NCBI GenBank assembly: GCA_963728965.1
Contig: CAVSMH010000005.1
Coordinates: 124,001-188,000 of the forward strand
Direction: 5' to 3'
DNA from: DASQZT01 sp963728965
GTDB taxonomy: Bacteria; Acidobacteriota; Terriglobia; Bryobacterales; Bryobacteraceae
DNA length: 64,000 nt
In this document: positions 46,994 to 55,188 of the stretch, one piece after another
Numbering within the stretch: position 1 is the first letter of the stretch
How the letters are laid out: each line of letters starts with the position of its first letter
The notes under the pieces: model-generated
What the model was told of the DNA's origin: nothing
What the model saw: only the letters and a program-made list of their open reading frames with translations
Database searches by the model: none
Position numbers and translations under genes: made by a program

Positions 46994-48751
46994 GTGACGA
47001 CACCCACGGTGGGCCCGAATCCCGGCAAATACGCCTTTCAAGGGTATGTCCTGGATGTTGGCGCCCGCTCGATCAGTCTCGGTCAAACCCCTATCGCCCT
47101 CCGCAGGAAAGCGTTCGAGGTTCTCGCTTGCCTCTTCGCCAGCCGTGACCGTGCCGTTGCCAAAGACGAACTGATCCAGGCCGTCTGGGGCGGAGCCAGT
47201 GTCTCCGATGACGTTCTCACCTCAACCATCCACGCCATTCGGTCTTCGCTGGGAGACGATTCTCATACCCAGGCGGTCATCAAAACGATCCACGGTTTCG
47301 GCTATCAGTTCGTTGCCGCTGTCCAGCCATTCACCGAACCGGCAGTGCCGGAAACGCCGGCCCGCCCGTCCCGACGGCGGAGGCTTTACCCATGGATCGG
47401 CGTCGCTGCCATCCTGCCAGTGATCTCCCTCGGCGGCTTCCGCTTTGGCCGTCAGGCTATCGCTTCGATTTCCGGTTCCGAGGCTCCTCCGGTCGAAGTC
47501 GCCTGGCTTCGGTTCGAAGAACAAGCCGGAGCCGCTGTGGTCGATTCCTCCGGTCACGGCAACCACGCCCGGATCGTAAACGGAGTGGTGCGAGCGGCCG
47601 GCGTGCTCGGCTCCGGCCTGGAGTTCGATGGACTCGGTGGCTACCTGGTCGGGAACTCGTCAGGCCACGACTTTCCGGCGGGCGACGCCCCTCGCTCCGT
47701 CGTTTGTTGGGTGCGCACCTCCGATCGCACCGTCGGCGACCGCAACCTTCTTCACTGGGGCACTCCCGTCCCCACGCCGCCGCGGCTCAATTATCACCTG
47801 TTTCTCTCCGCTGGCCGCGTCGGTTGGGGCAACGGCTACGGCCAGGGTTTCCTGCGCACCACCGGCGATGTGGCCGATGGGCGCTGGCACCAGGTAGCCG
47901 CCGTCTTCACCGGCGCCCCGCAGGACATCTCCTACCTCTATATCGATGGCCGCCAGGTGGAAGCCGCGGGACCGCACCCCGCCGATACCAGGCCCAAAGC
48001 GAATTGGACCATCGGCCTCTTCATGGGCGGAGGGAAACCGTACCGCGGTGCTCTGGATGATATGCGGGTCTACGTGGGCGCCCTTTCGCCCTCGTCGATC
48101 CTGGCCCTGTATCACTGCGCCCAGCCGGAACCGGCCATCCCCACACCCCTCGCCGGGCGGCTCTATTTCGTTCCCGTCGGCGACTCCGAATTGACCTTGG
48201 GCACGCGGGGTCCATCGGATACCTCGGCCCCACTCGAGAATCACAAGGAATTCTTCGGCGCCGCTCAATTCGCTGTCTCGGATGGGTCTTGCCGCTGGGG
48301 AGCTTTGCGCGGAACTCCCCTTCCTTCCCCCGTGCGGATCTCCATGGATGTGGAACTGCCGCCGATGGCAGCCGACAACGGAGAGAATTTGGCGGGTCCC
48401 TTTTTCGACAGCCCGCCCCTTGGACCGTTTGACCGGTTGATGCAGGCGCCCGGTGTCTGGATCGCCCTCGGCCGCGATGGCCGGGTGACCGTCCGCCCAC
48501 TCGCCAGCCGCGGGCAAATCCTCGCTGCGTCCCCAGCCCTCGCTTCCTGGGATGCATTGGCCGTTCATCACCTGGTCGTCGAACGCCTGCCGCGCACCGT
48601 CCGTGTGGCCGTAGATGGCGCTGCGGTTATGACGCTCCCCCTGGCGGCAGACGCGACGAAGCCAACAGGCGGCATCGCCTTTCAGATGCCGGACAAGCCC
48701 ATCGACACGGCCCCGCAACGCATTCGCAACCTGACCATCGAGCGTATGTAA
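46994..48751 (+). CDS. Membrane-bound OmpR-type winged-helix regulator with LamG-like extracytoplasmic domains
   Basis: From GTG 46994 the protein is 585 residues. Residues about 12-110 form an OmpR/PhoB-type winged helix (LRRKAFEVLACLFASRDRAVAKDELIQAVWGG, VLTSTIHAIRSSLGDDSHTQAVIKTIHGFGYQFV). A membrane helix follows near 132-148 (WIGVAAILPVISLGGF), as in CadC/ToxR. The extracytoplasmic part has a laminin-G/concanavalin-like domain at about 168-335 (WLRFEEQAGAAVVDSSGHGNHARIVNG, GLEFDGLGGYL, WHQVAAVFTG, YIDGRQVEAAG, GALDDMRVYVGAL) and a second jelly-roll-like domain to the C-terminus. Lectin-like domains on a ToxR-type regulator suggest that it senses glycans outside the membrane and controls genes directly, perhaps the divergent beta-barrel gene. 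Confidence 0.85.
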   Translation: MTTPTVGPNPGKYAFQGYVLDVGARSISLGQTPIALRRKAFEVLACLFASRDRAVAKDELIQAVWGGASVSDDVLTSTIHAIRSSLGDDSHTQAVIKTIHGFGYQFVAAVQPFTEPAVPETPARPSRRRRLYPWIGVAAILPVISLGGFRFGRQAIASISGSEAPPVEVAWLRFEEQAGAAVVDSSGHGNHARIVNGVVRAAGVLGSGLEFDGLGGYLVGNSSGHDFPAGDAPRSVVCWVRTSDRTVGDRNLLHWGTPVPTPPRLNYHLFLSAGRVGWGNGYGQGFLRTTGDVADGRWHQVAAVFTGAPQDISYLYIDGRQVEAAGPHPADTRPKANWTIGLFMGGGKPYRGALDDMRVYVGALSPSSILALYHCAQPEPAIPTPLAGRLYFVPVGDSELTLGTRGPSDTSAPLENHKEFFGAAQFAVSDGSCRWGALRGTPLPSPVRISMDVELPPMAADNGENLAGPFFDSPPLGPFDRLMQAPGVWIALGRDGRVTVRPLASRGQILAASPALASWDALAVHHLVVERLPRTVRVAVDGAAVMTLPLAADATKPTGGIAFQMPDKPIDTAPQRIRNLTIERM

Positions 48752-48794
48752 AGTCGGCTAGGCCATCGGTTTACGTGGTCTGTCCGCTGTCCTC

Positions 48795-49703
48795 TTACAT
48801 CCCCAGCTTCCTTCTCGCGAACGGCCGCGCGAAGGCCGCCGGCGGGTTATGGGCCGTCGTCTGGGCGGCCTTGCGGTAGGCTTCGGTGGCTCTGTCGGAG
48901 TGGCCCAGTTTCTCCTGGGTCATGCCGATGAGACATTGAATGAACGGATCGTTCTGGTTGGCCTGTTCAAGATCGGCGAGCGCGGTGGCGTAGTCGCCGG
49001 TGTAGTAGGCTACATACCCGGTGAGGTAGGGGTAGAAGGTGCGCTGCTGATTGCCGAGGTCGGGGTTCGCCGCAGTCATGGCGTCGAGGGCGGCTTTGGC
49101 GGCCGCGACGTGTTTGGCGGCTTCGGCCTTGTTGCCGCGGCGCGCGGCAAGGCGGGCCAGGGCGTGCTCCAGACGGAACTCCCACAGATCCTTACGGCCG
49201 GCCGGCATTTCGGGCTGCTTCAGTCCGACATCGTGCCCGGTGCGGTACCATTTTTCGGCGGTGTCCAGATCGCCCGAATCGATGCAGACGCGGGCGGCTT
49301 CGTTGGCCATTTCGCCCTGCTGGTAGAAGTCCTTTTGGGCGACCCAATAGTCGAACACCATTTGTTCGTATCGGACCGTGTTCCGGCAGTCGCCAGCGAA
49401 GGCAAACGACATGGCCATGAGGCGTTGGGCCTGGGCTTTGCGGGCGGGCTCGGGGGCGGCGTCGATGGCCTTCTGGAAGTAGCGTCGGGCCTCGGCGGTC
49501 TTGCCGAGGAGGTCGAGCGCGGTGCCCATTCCCAGGTTGGCCGGCAGCGAGTTCGGATCGGTCTCGAGCTGCTTTCGGAACCTCTCCAGGGCTTCCTCCG
49601 GATTGCCCTGAATGCCTCCCGGACCGCCGCCCCTCTGGGCCGAAAGAGCGGCGGCAAACAGCAGGGTCGCCGCCAGCGTGAATCGAATCGGTCGAGCGTA
49701 CAT
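48795..49703 (-). CDS. Exported TPR-repeat protein
   Basis: The 302-residue protein has signal peptide MYARPIRFTLAATLLFAAALSAQ, a short Gly-rich stretch, then TPR units: EALERFRKQLETDPNSLPANLGMGTALDLLGK, ARRYFQKAIDAAPEPARKAQAQ, TAEKWYRTGHDVGLKQPEM, ATALADLEQANQNDPFIQCLIGMTQEKLG. It ends with a basic tail (ARPFARRKLGM). Probably a periplasmic scaffold. It is not closely linked to other genes: the convergent regulator gene ends 43 bases away. Confidence 0.88.
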   Translation of the reverse strand: MYARPIRFTLAATLLFAAALSAQRGGGPGGIQGNPEEALERFRKQLETDPNSLPANLGMGTALDLLGKTAEARRYFQKAIDAAPEPARKAQAQRLMAMSFAFAGDCRNTVRYEQMVFDYWVAQKDFYQQGEMANEAARVCIDSGDLDTAEKWYRTGHDVGLKQPEMPAGRKDLWEFRLEHALARLAARRGNKAEAAKHVAAAKAALDAMTAANPDLGNQQRTFYPYLTGYVAYYTGDYATALADLEQANQNDPFIQCLIGMTQEKLGHSDRATEAYRKAAQTTAHNPPAAFARPFARRKLGM

Positions 49704-49836
49704 GGCTGTCGATTATCTCACGTGCCAGGCCGGGATTTGGGGTGCGAAATCCGCGGATTTTCCGGCCGAAGCTCATGATTGGCCAAAAGATAGACTATCG
49801 CCGGAGGGCCATACGGGATAGTTTAGATCCAACACA

Positions 49837-49857
49837 AGCCGGATGCCTGATCCGGCT
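49837..49857. promoter_or_regulatory. Perfect 8-bp hairpin upstream of the aldehyde dehydrogenase gene
   Basis: AGCCGGAT-GCCTG-ATCCGGCT is a perfect stem-loop 50 bases before the GTG start. A smaller dyad, GATAG-A-CTATC, lies at 49789-49799. Neither is followed by T. They may be operators or a leader structure; the function is unknown. Confidence 0.4.
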
Positions 49858-49907
49858 ACCGAGGCAAAATTGGGGTGAGTGCCGCTGTCGCTGGATAGAA
49901 TGGAAGC

Positions 49908-51437
49908 GTGCGAATTGCCAGCAACGTAATTCCTGAGATCCTGGAGAAGCTGCATATCGAGCCGATGAACTCCGGGGCCTGCTGGGGAGAATGGGTTCCT
50001 TCTCCGGCGGGGCCGGAGCTGGTATCGGTAAACCCCTCCACTGACGAACCGCTGGCCCGGGTCAGAACAGCCGGGCCGGCGGATTATCAAGCCGTCATTT
50101 CCCACGCAGAAGAAGCATTTCCGGACTGGCGCATGGTGCCGGCGCCGAAGCGCGGCGACATCGTACGCGAAATTGCCGCCGAACTCCGCGCCCACAAAGA
50201 GGACCTGGGGGCACTGGTGTCGCTCGAAATGGGCAAGATTCTGGCGGAAGGCCTGGGCGAAGTGCAGGAGATGATCGACATCGCGGATTTCGCGGTGGGG
50301 CTTTCGCGGCAGCTGTACGGGCTCACCATGCACAGCGAGCGCCCGGGGCATCGGATGTACGAGCAATGGCATCCGCTGGGAATCGTGGGGGTGATCAGCG
50401 CATTCAATTTTCCGGTGGCGGTATGGTCGTGGAACGCGATGATCGCGGCGGTGTGCGGCGATTGCGTGGTGTGGCGGCCGTCGTCGGAAACGCCGCTGGC
50501 AGCGATCGCCGTACAGAAGATTTGTAATCGGGTGCTGGAGCGTCATCAGTTGAAGGGAGTGTTCAACCTGGTAATCGGACCCAGCCATCCGATTGGCGAG
50601 GTGTTGATCGCGGACCGGCGGATTCCGCTGATCAGCTTCACGGGATCGACCGAGGTGGGCCGGCACGTAGCGGAGACGGTGGCGCGGCGGCTTGGGCGCA
50701 GCATCCTCGAACTGGGCGGAAACAACGGCATCATCGTGATGAACGACGCCAACCCGGAACTGGTCGTGCGCGCGGTGCTGTTCGGCGCGGTGGGCACGGC
50801 GGGGCAGCGCTGCACGACGACGCGACGCCTGTTTCTGGACCGCGGCATCGCCGGCAAGATCACCGAATCGCTGGTGAACGCGTATGGCGAGGTGAAGATC
50901 GGTGACGCGATGGAGGAAGGCACGCTGATGGGTCCGCTGGTGAACCGGCGCGCGGTGGACGACATGATGGACGGCATCCGCCGCATCCGCGAGCAGGGCG
51001 GCGAGATCCTGTCAGGCGGCGAGCGCATCATGGGGTGTTATGTGCAGCCCACGCTGGTGCGGGCGCGTCCGGACATGCCGATTTTGCAGGAGGAGATCTT
51101 TGCGCCGATCCTGTACCTGATCGAGTTCGATCACCTGGATGACGCCATTCACTGGCACAATCATGTGCCGCAGGGCCTGTCGTCGGCGATGTTCACGAGC
51201 AACCTGATCAGCGCCGAGACGTTCCTGAGCCACCGCGGCAGCGACTGCGGCATCGCCAATATCAATATCGGCACGAGCGGCGCGGAAATCGGCGGGGCTT
51301 TCGGCGGCGAAAAGGATACCGGCGGGGGACGGGAGTCCGGCAGCGACGCATGGAAAGCCTACATGCGCCGTCAGACCAACACCATCAACTGGTCCAACCA
51401 GCTTCCGCTGGCGCAGGGGATTCAGTTCCGGATCTGA
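49908..51437 (+). CDS. Aldehyde dehydrogenase, ALDH7 (aminoadipate-semialdehyde) type
   Basis: The 509-residue enzyme uses a GTG start preceded by GGAAGC. Catalytic Cys302 lies in GTAGQRCTTTRRLFL and Glu268 in ILELGGNNGIIV; the NAD-binding turn is FTGSTEVGRH. The NNG variant of the Glu motif, GLTMHSERPGHRM and the C-terminal GGAFGGEKDTGGGRESGSDAWKAYMRRQT mark the antiquitin (ALDH7) branch rather than general ALDHs. Characterised members oxidise 2-aminoadipate semialdehyde/P6C with NAD in lysine degradation (AmaB). Other lysine genes are not adjacent, so the substrate is inferred. Confidence 0.92.
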   Translation: MRIASNVIPEILEKLHIEPMNSGACWGEWVPSPAGPELVSVNPSTDEPLARVRTAGPADYQAVISHAEEAFPDWRMVPAPKRGDIVREIAAELRAHKEDLGALVSLEMGKILAEGLGEVQEMIDIADFAVGLSRQLYGLTMHSERPGHRMYEQWHPLGIVGVISAFNFPVAVWSWNAMIAAVCGDCVVWRPSSETPLAAIAVQKICNRVLERHQLKGVFNLVIGPSHPIGEVLIADRRIPLISFTGSTEVGRHVAETVARRLGRSILELGGNNGIIVMNDANPELVVRAVLFGAVGTAGQRCTTTRRLFLDRGIAGKITESLVNAYGEVKIGDAMEEGTLMGPLVNRRAVDDMMDGIRRIREQGGEILSGGERIMGCYVQPTLVRARPDMPILQEEIFAPILYLIEFDHLDDAIHWHNHVPQGLSSAMFTSNLISAETFLSHRGSDCGIANINIGTSGAEIGGAFGGEKDTGGGRESGSDAWKAYMRRQTNTINWSNQLPLAQGIQFRI

Positions 51438-51545
51438 AAGGCGGGCGCGTGGGAGGGCGCCTACCCGGCGCGCCGACATCCGCGTGCGGACCGCTCCCTT
51501 CCGTGATACGCTCGATACCAACGCTGCATATCAGGGAGGGTTATC

Positions 51546-54500
51546 GTGTTTCAACTCCGAAAAGGGTTCAGCCCGTTTTTGGTTTTTTGTCTGGCATCCG
51601 CGCCGATGCTTTTCGGGCAGGCGGAGCGGGGTACCATCTCGGGCACCGTCGCGGATGCGAGCGGCGCGGTCGTTCCGAATGCAAAGGTGGTGGTTACGAA
51701 CAGCGCCACTAACACGACGTTCACAACCGTAACCAGGGAAGCGGGCCAGTTCACCGTTCCGAACCTGAGCCCGGGCAGTTACAACTTACGCATCGAGAAA
51801 GAAGGCTTCCGCGCTTCGGTCACGACCGGGCTGCCGGTGGATGCCGGGGCGAACGTCCGCAAAGACATTTCGCTCGAGGTCGGCAGTGCCACCCAGGCGG
51901 TGGAGGTGCAGGCGGAGGCGGTGGCGCTGCAGACGGACAATGCCAAGAGCCAGACGGTGATTACCGATAAGCTGATTCGGGACCTGCCGACGGTGGTAGG
52001 CGGGAACCTGCGCAGCCCGTTCGACCTGGCGATCCTGACCCCGGAGTCGAAGAATTTCGGCGATAACAATTTTCAGATCGGGGGCGGGCAGGCGGCGAGT
52101 TTCGGGGTCAACCTGGACGGGATTTCGGCCAACACGACGCGCGCGCTGTCGAAATCGTGGGTGGCGACGAACACGCCCTCGCTCGATGCGCTCACCGAGT
52201 TCACCGTGGAGAGCAACGGCTTCAAGGCGGAGTACGGCGGGTCGGGCGGGGGGGCTATCAACTTCATTTCGAAGTCGGGCACGAACGAGTTTCACGGGGT
52301 GGCGTACGAGTATGCGCGCAATGACGCGTTCGATGCGCGCGGGTTCTTTCAGGCGCAGAGACAGGTGTACAAGCAGCACGATTTCGGCGCGACGATCGGG
52401 GGGCCGGTGTGGATCCCCAAGGTTTATAACGGCCGCAACCGGACCTTCTTCTTCGCCTCGTACGAAGGCTTCCGCAACCGCAACGGCGCGGTGTCGGACC
52501 GCCGCACGGTGCCCACGGCCGAGATGCTCGACGGCGATTTCCACAACTGGGTGGATGCATCCGGCAAGACGCTGCAGGTTTACGATCCGTTCAGCCTGCA
52601 CGATGGGGTGCGCGATCCGTTCGCCGGCAACGTGATTCCGAAGAACCGTTTCGATCCGCAGTCGGTGAAGGCGATGCAGGCGTTTGCGTCGGGGCCGGGC
52701 GGCCAGGTGAAACCGAACATCAATGCGGCGCCGGGCACGGTGGACTATGTGCTGAACAACTATGTCACGACGACGGGCAGCCGCATCCAGCCGGCGGACA
52801 AGTTCAGCATCAAGTTGGATCAGTACGTCAAAGAGAAGGACCGGCTGTCGTTCTACTATGGGTACAACCGCAACCTGGAGACGCCCGGTCCGAACGGACC
52901 GCCAACGCTGCCGGGCTACTACACGGACTACAACGACCTGAACCAGGCGAGCAACGTGTACCGGTTCACGTGGGACCACAATTTCAGCGCGACCCTGCTG
53001 AACCACTTTCGCGGCGGGGGCAACGACTGGGCGCAGAGCCACAACTCGCCGCAGGAGCTGATCGGGAACTGGAAGGACAAATTCTGCATGGGCAATGCGC
53101 CGGACTGCAACTACAGCATGGGCGAGATCCGTTTTTCGGAGAATTACACCAAGTGGGGTGCCGATGCCAACAACGGTTCGGAGAACAACATCTATTCGTT
53201 CGCGGACGATGTGACGAAGATCAAGGGTGGGCACACGATCAAGTTCGGCGGCATGTACCAGATGGGGCAGTATAACGGCTTCGGGCGGCAGTGCGTGGCG
53301 GGCTGCGCGGATTTCAGTTTCCTGGGTACGGGGCCGGCGGGGGCCACGAACCAGTCGCTGGGGGGCAACGCATTCGCCTCGTTCCTGCTGGGGTGGGCGA
53401 CCAACGGGCAGATCGATACGGTGCGCTACATCGGACAGGACTGGCCGTACTTTGGGGGTTTCGTACAGGACGACTGGCGGGCCACGCAGAAGCTGACGCT
53501 GAGTTTGGGGTTGCGGTGGGAGACCACGCTGCCGCCGTACGAGGAGCAGGACCGCTGGAGCGACCTGGCTGCCACGCGACCCAACCCGGGCGCCGGGGGC
53601 CTGCCCGGCGCGCTGATCTATGCGGGCACCGGCGAGGGGCGGGAAGGCAGCCGCACGCTGGCCGACTCGTGGTTCGGCGGCTTCGGACCGCGCCTGGCGA
53701 TGGCCTACAACTTCACCGGAAAGACGGTGATCCGCGCCAGCTTCGCGCGGTCGTTTTCGCAGGTGACGACCACCACCGGATCGACGCACCAGAAGGGCTT
53801 CACGCAGACGACGGGATTTCCGAACACGTCCAACGGGCTTTCTCCGTCGTTCCTGCTGAAGGACGGGCTGCCGTCGTACCCGGTGCCGCCGTTCATTTCA
53901 CCCTCCTTTCAGAACGGGAAAGATATGCCGTGGTGGCAGAACGGGGAGGTTTCGCGGCTGCCGGAGCAGTTGAACTGGAACCTGTCAATCCAGCACCAGC
54001 TTTCCAACTCGCTGGTGGTCGATCTGGGGTACAACGGGGTTGCGGGCTCGCATCTGCAGGCGGGGCTGTTGAACTACAACCAGTTGCCGTACTCGGTTTT
54101 GCAGCAGTATGGCAAGGCCACCCTGGCGCTGAACTTCAACAACGCCGCCAACGCGGCGCAACTGGCCTCGATGGGCTTCAGCGTGCCATACCCGAGTTTC
54201 ACCAAGGATTTCGGCAACAACGCCACGCTGGCGCAGGCGCTGCGCCCATTCCCGCAGTACACCGATATCAATACCTGGGACGGAAACGGCGATCACAGCG
54301 GGCACTCGAACTATCATGCACTGCTGGTGAAGGTGGAGAAACGGTATACGTCGGGCCTGGCGTTCACCAGCTCCTACGTGTTCTCGAAGCTGCTGACCGA
54401 TGCGGACAGCTACTGGATCACCGACCAGTCGCGCGCGGCGGACCAGTACAACCGGCAACTGGAGAAATCGATCGGTTCCTACGACGTGACCCACAATTTC

Positions 54501-55046
54501 AAACTCGGGCTGACGTACGAACTGCCGTTCGGCCCGGGCAAGCGAATGTTCACGTCCGGACCGGCGGCCTGGGCGCTGGGCGGATGGCGCATCGCCTCGA
54601 TCCACTTTTATTCGAGCGGGCGGCCGCTGCCCATCTCGGGGGGGACGGGGCTGAACATTTTCAACGGGCGGTCGCCGGCATTCATCACGTCCTACACGAA
54701 CTGGCAGCCGGCGTCGTGGACGAACGGCTCATTCGACCCGGGATTGGACCGTTTTCTGAACCGGGCCGCGTTCCCGGACCAGAACGTTCTGGCGATCGGC
54801 AACGCGACGCGCTTCAACCCCAAACTGCGGGAGTTTCCGAACTACAGTGAGAACCTGTCGCTGGCCAAAGTATTCCGCTTCAGCGACCGGTTCTCGGCCG
54901 AATTGCGCGGCGAGGCGTTCAACCTTTTCAACCGGGTCCGTTTCGGGTACGGCAGCACCAATGTGAACTCGTCCGACTTCGGCCGGGTGACCAACACGCT
55001 GAACAGTCCGAGACAGATTCAGGTAGGGTTGAAGATCTACTACTGA
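51546..55046 (+). CDS. Oar-like TonB-dependent outer-membrane receptor
   Basis: A GTG start at 51546 follows GGGAGG. The 1166-residue protein has a signal peptide (VFCLASAPMLFGQ at about residues 13-25), a carboxypeptidase-regulatory-like domain at about 28-115 (GTISGTVADASGAVVPNAKVVVTN), a plug domain (IRDLPTVVGGNLRSPFDLAILTPE, FGVNLDGISANTTRAL), and a long beta-barrel starting with FKAEYGGSGGGAINFISKSGTNEFHG. It ends IQVGLKIYY with a terminal aromatic, as outer-membrane barrels do. Unlike the Oar gene at 7538 its third codon positions are G-rich. No partner gene is adjacent; a DUF4157 gene converges on its 3' end. Confidence 0.93.
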   Translation: MFQLRKGFSPFLVFCLASAPMLFGQAERGTISGTVADASGAVVPNAKVVVTNSATNTTFTTVTREAGQFTVPNLSPGSYNLRIEKEGFRASVTTGLPVDAGANVRKDISLEVGSATQAVEVQAEAVALQTDNAKSQTVITDKLIRDLPTVVGGNLRSPFDLAILTPESKNFGDNNFQIGGGQAASFGVNLDGISANTTRALSKSWVATNTPSLDALTEFTVESNGFKAEYGGSGGGAINFISKSGTNEFHGVAYEYARNDAFDARGFFQAQRQVYKQHDFGATIGGPVWIPKVYNGRNRTFFFASYEGFRNRNGAVSDRRTVPTAEMLDGDFHNWVDASGKTLQVYDPFSLHDGVRDPFAGNVIPKNRFDPQSVKAMQAFASGPGGQVKPNINAAPGTVDYVLNNYVTTTGSRIQPADKFSIKLDQYVKEKDRLSFYYGYNRNLETPGPNGPPTLPGYYTDYNDLNQASNVYRFTWDHNFSATLLNHFRGGGNDWAQSHNSPQELIGNWKDKFCMGNAPDCNYSMGEIRFSENYTKWGADANNGSENNIYSFADDVTKIKGGHTIKFGGMYQMGQYNGFGRQCVAGCADFSFLGTGPAGATNQSLGGNAFASFLLGWATNGQIDTVRYIGQDWPYFGGFVQDDWRATQKLTLSLGLRWETTLPPYEEQDRWSDLAATRPNPGAGGLPGALIYAGTGEGREGSRTLADSWFGGFGPRLAMAYNFTGKTVIRASFARSFSQVTTTTGSTHQKGFTQTTGFPNTSNGLSPSFLLKDGLPSYPVPPFISPSFQNGKDMPWWQNGEVSRLPEQLNWNLSIQHQLSNSLVVDLGYNGVAGSHLQAGLLNYNQLPYSVLQQYGKATLALNFNNAANAAQLASMGFSVPYPSFTKDFGNNATLAQALRPFPQYTDINTWDGNGDHSGHSNYHALLVKVEKRYTSGLAFTSSYVFSKLLTDADSYWITDQSRAADQYNRQLEKSIGSYDVTHNFKLGLTYELPFGPGKRMFTSGPAAWALGGWRIASIHFYSSGRPLPISGGTGLNIFNGRSPAFITSYTNWQPASWTNGSFDPGLDRFLNRAAFPDQNVLAIGNATRFNPKLREFPNYSENLSLAKVFRFSDRFSAELRGEAFNLFNRVRFGYGSTNVNSSDFGRVTNTLNSPRQIQVGLKIYY

Positions 55047-55080
55047 TCGGGGCAGGGAGGACGGCGGCGCGGGATGCGCG

Positions 55081-55098
55081 CTGCCGGGCTCCCGGCAG
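55081..55098. terminator. Hairpin between convergent Oar and DUF4157 genes
   Basis: CTGCCGGG-CT-CCCGGCAG is a perfect palindrome 34 bases after the Oar stop and about 90 bases before the convergent gene's stop at 55189. No T-run follows on either strand, so its role as a bidirectional terminator is uncertain. Confidence 0.35.
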
Positions 55099-55188
55099 GG
55101 GGGCTCGGCGCGGTGTTGCGAGACGCCGGATGGAACACGGGAGACAAGGCCCCGGCGTTCGAGCCGCGGTATGGCGGGCCAGGTTCGA

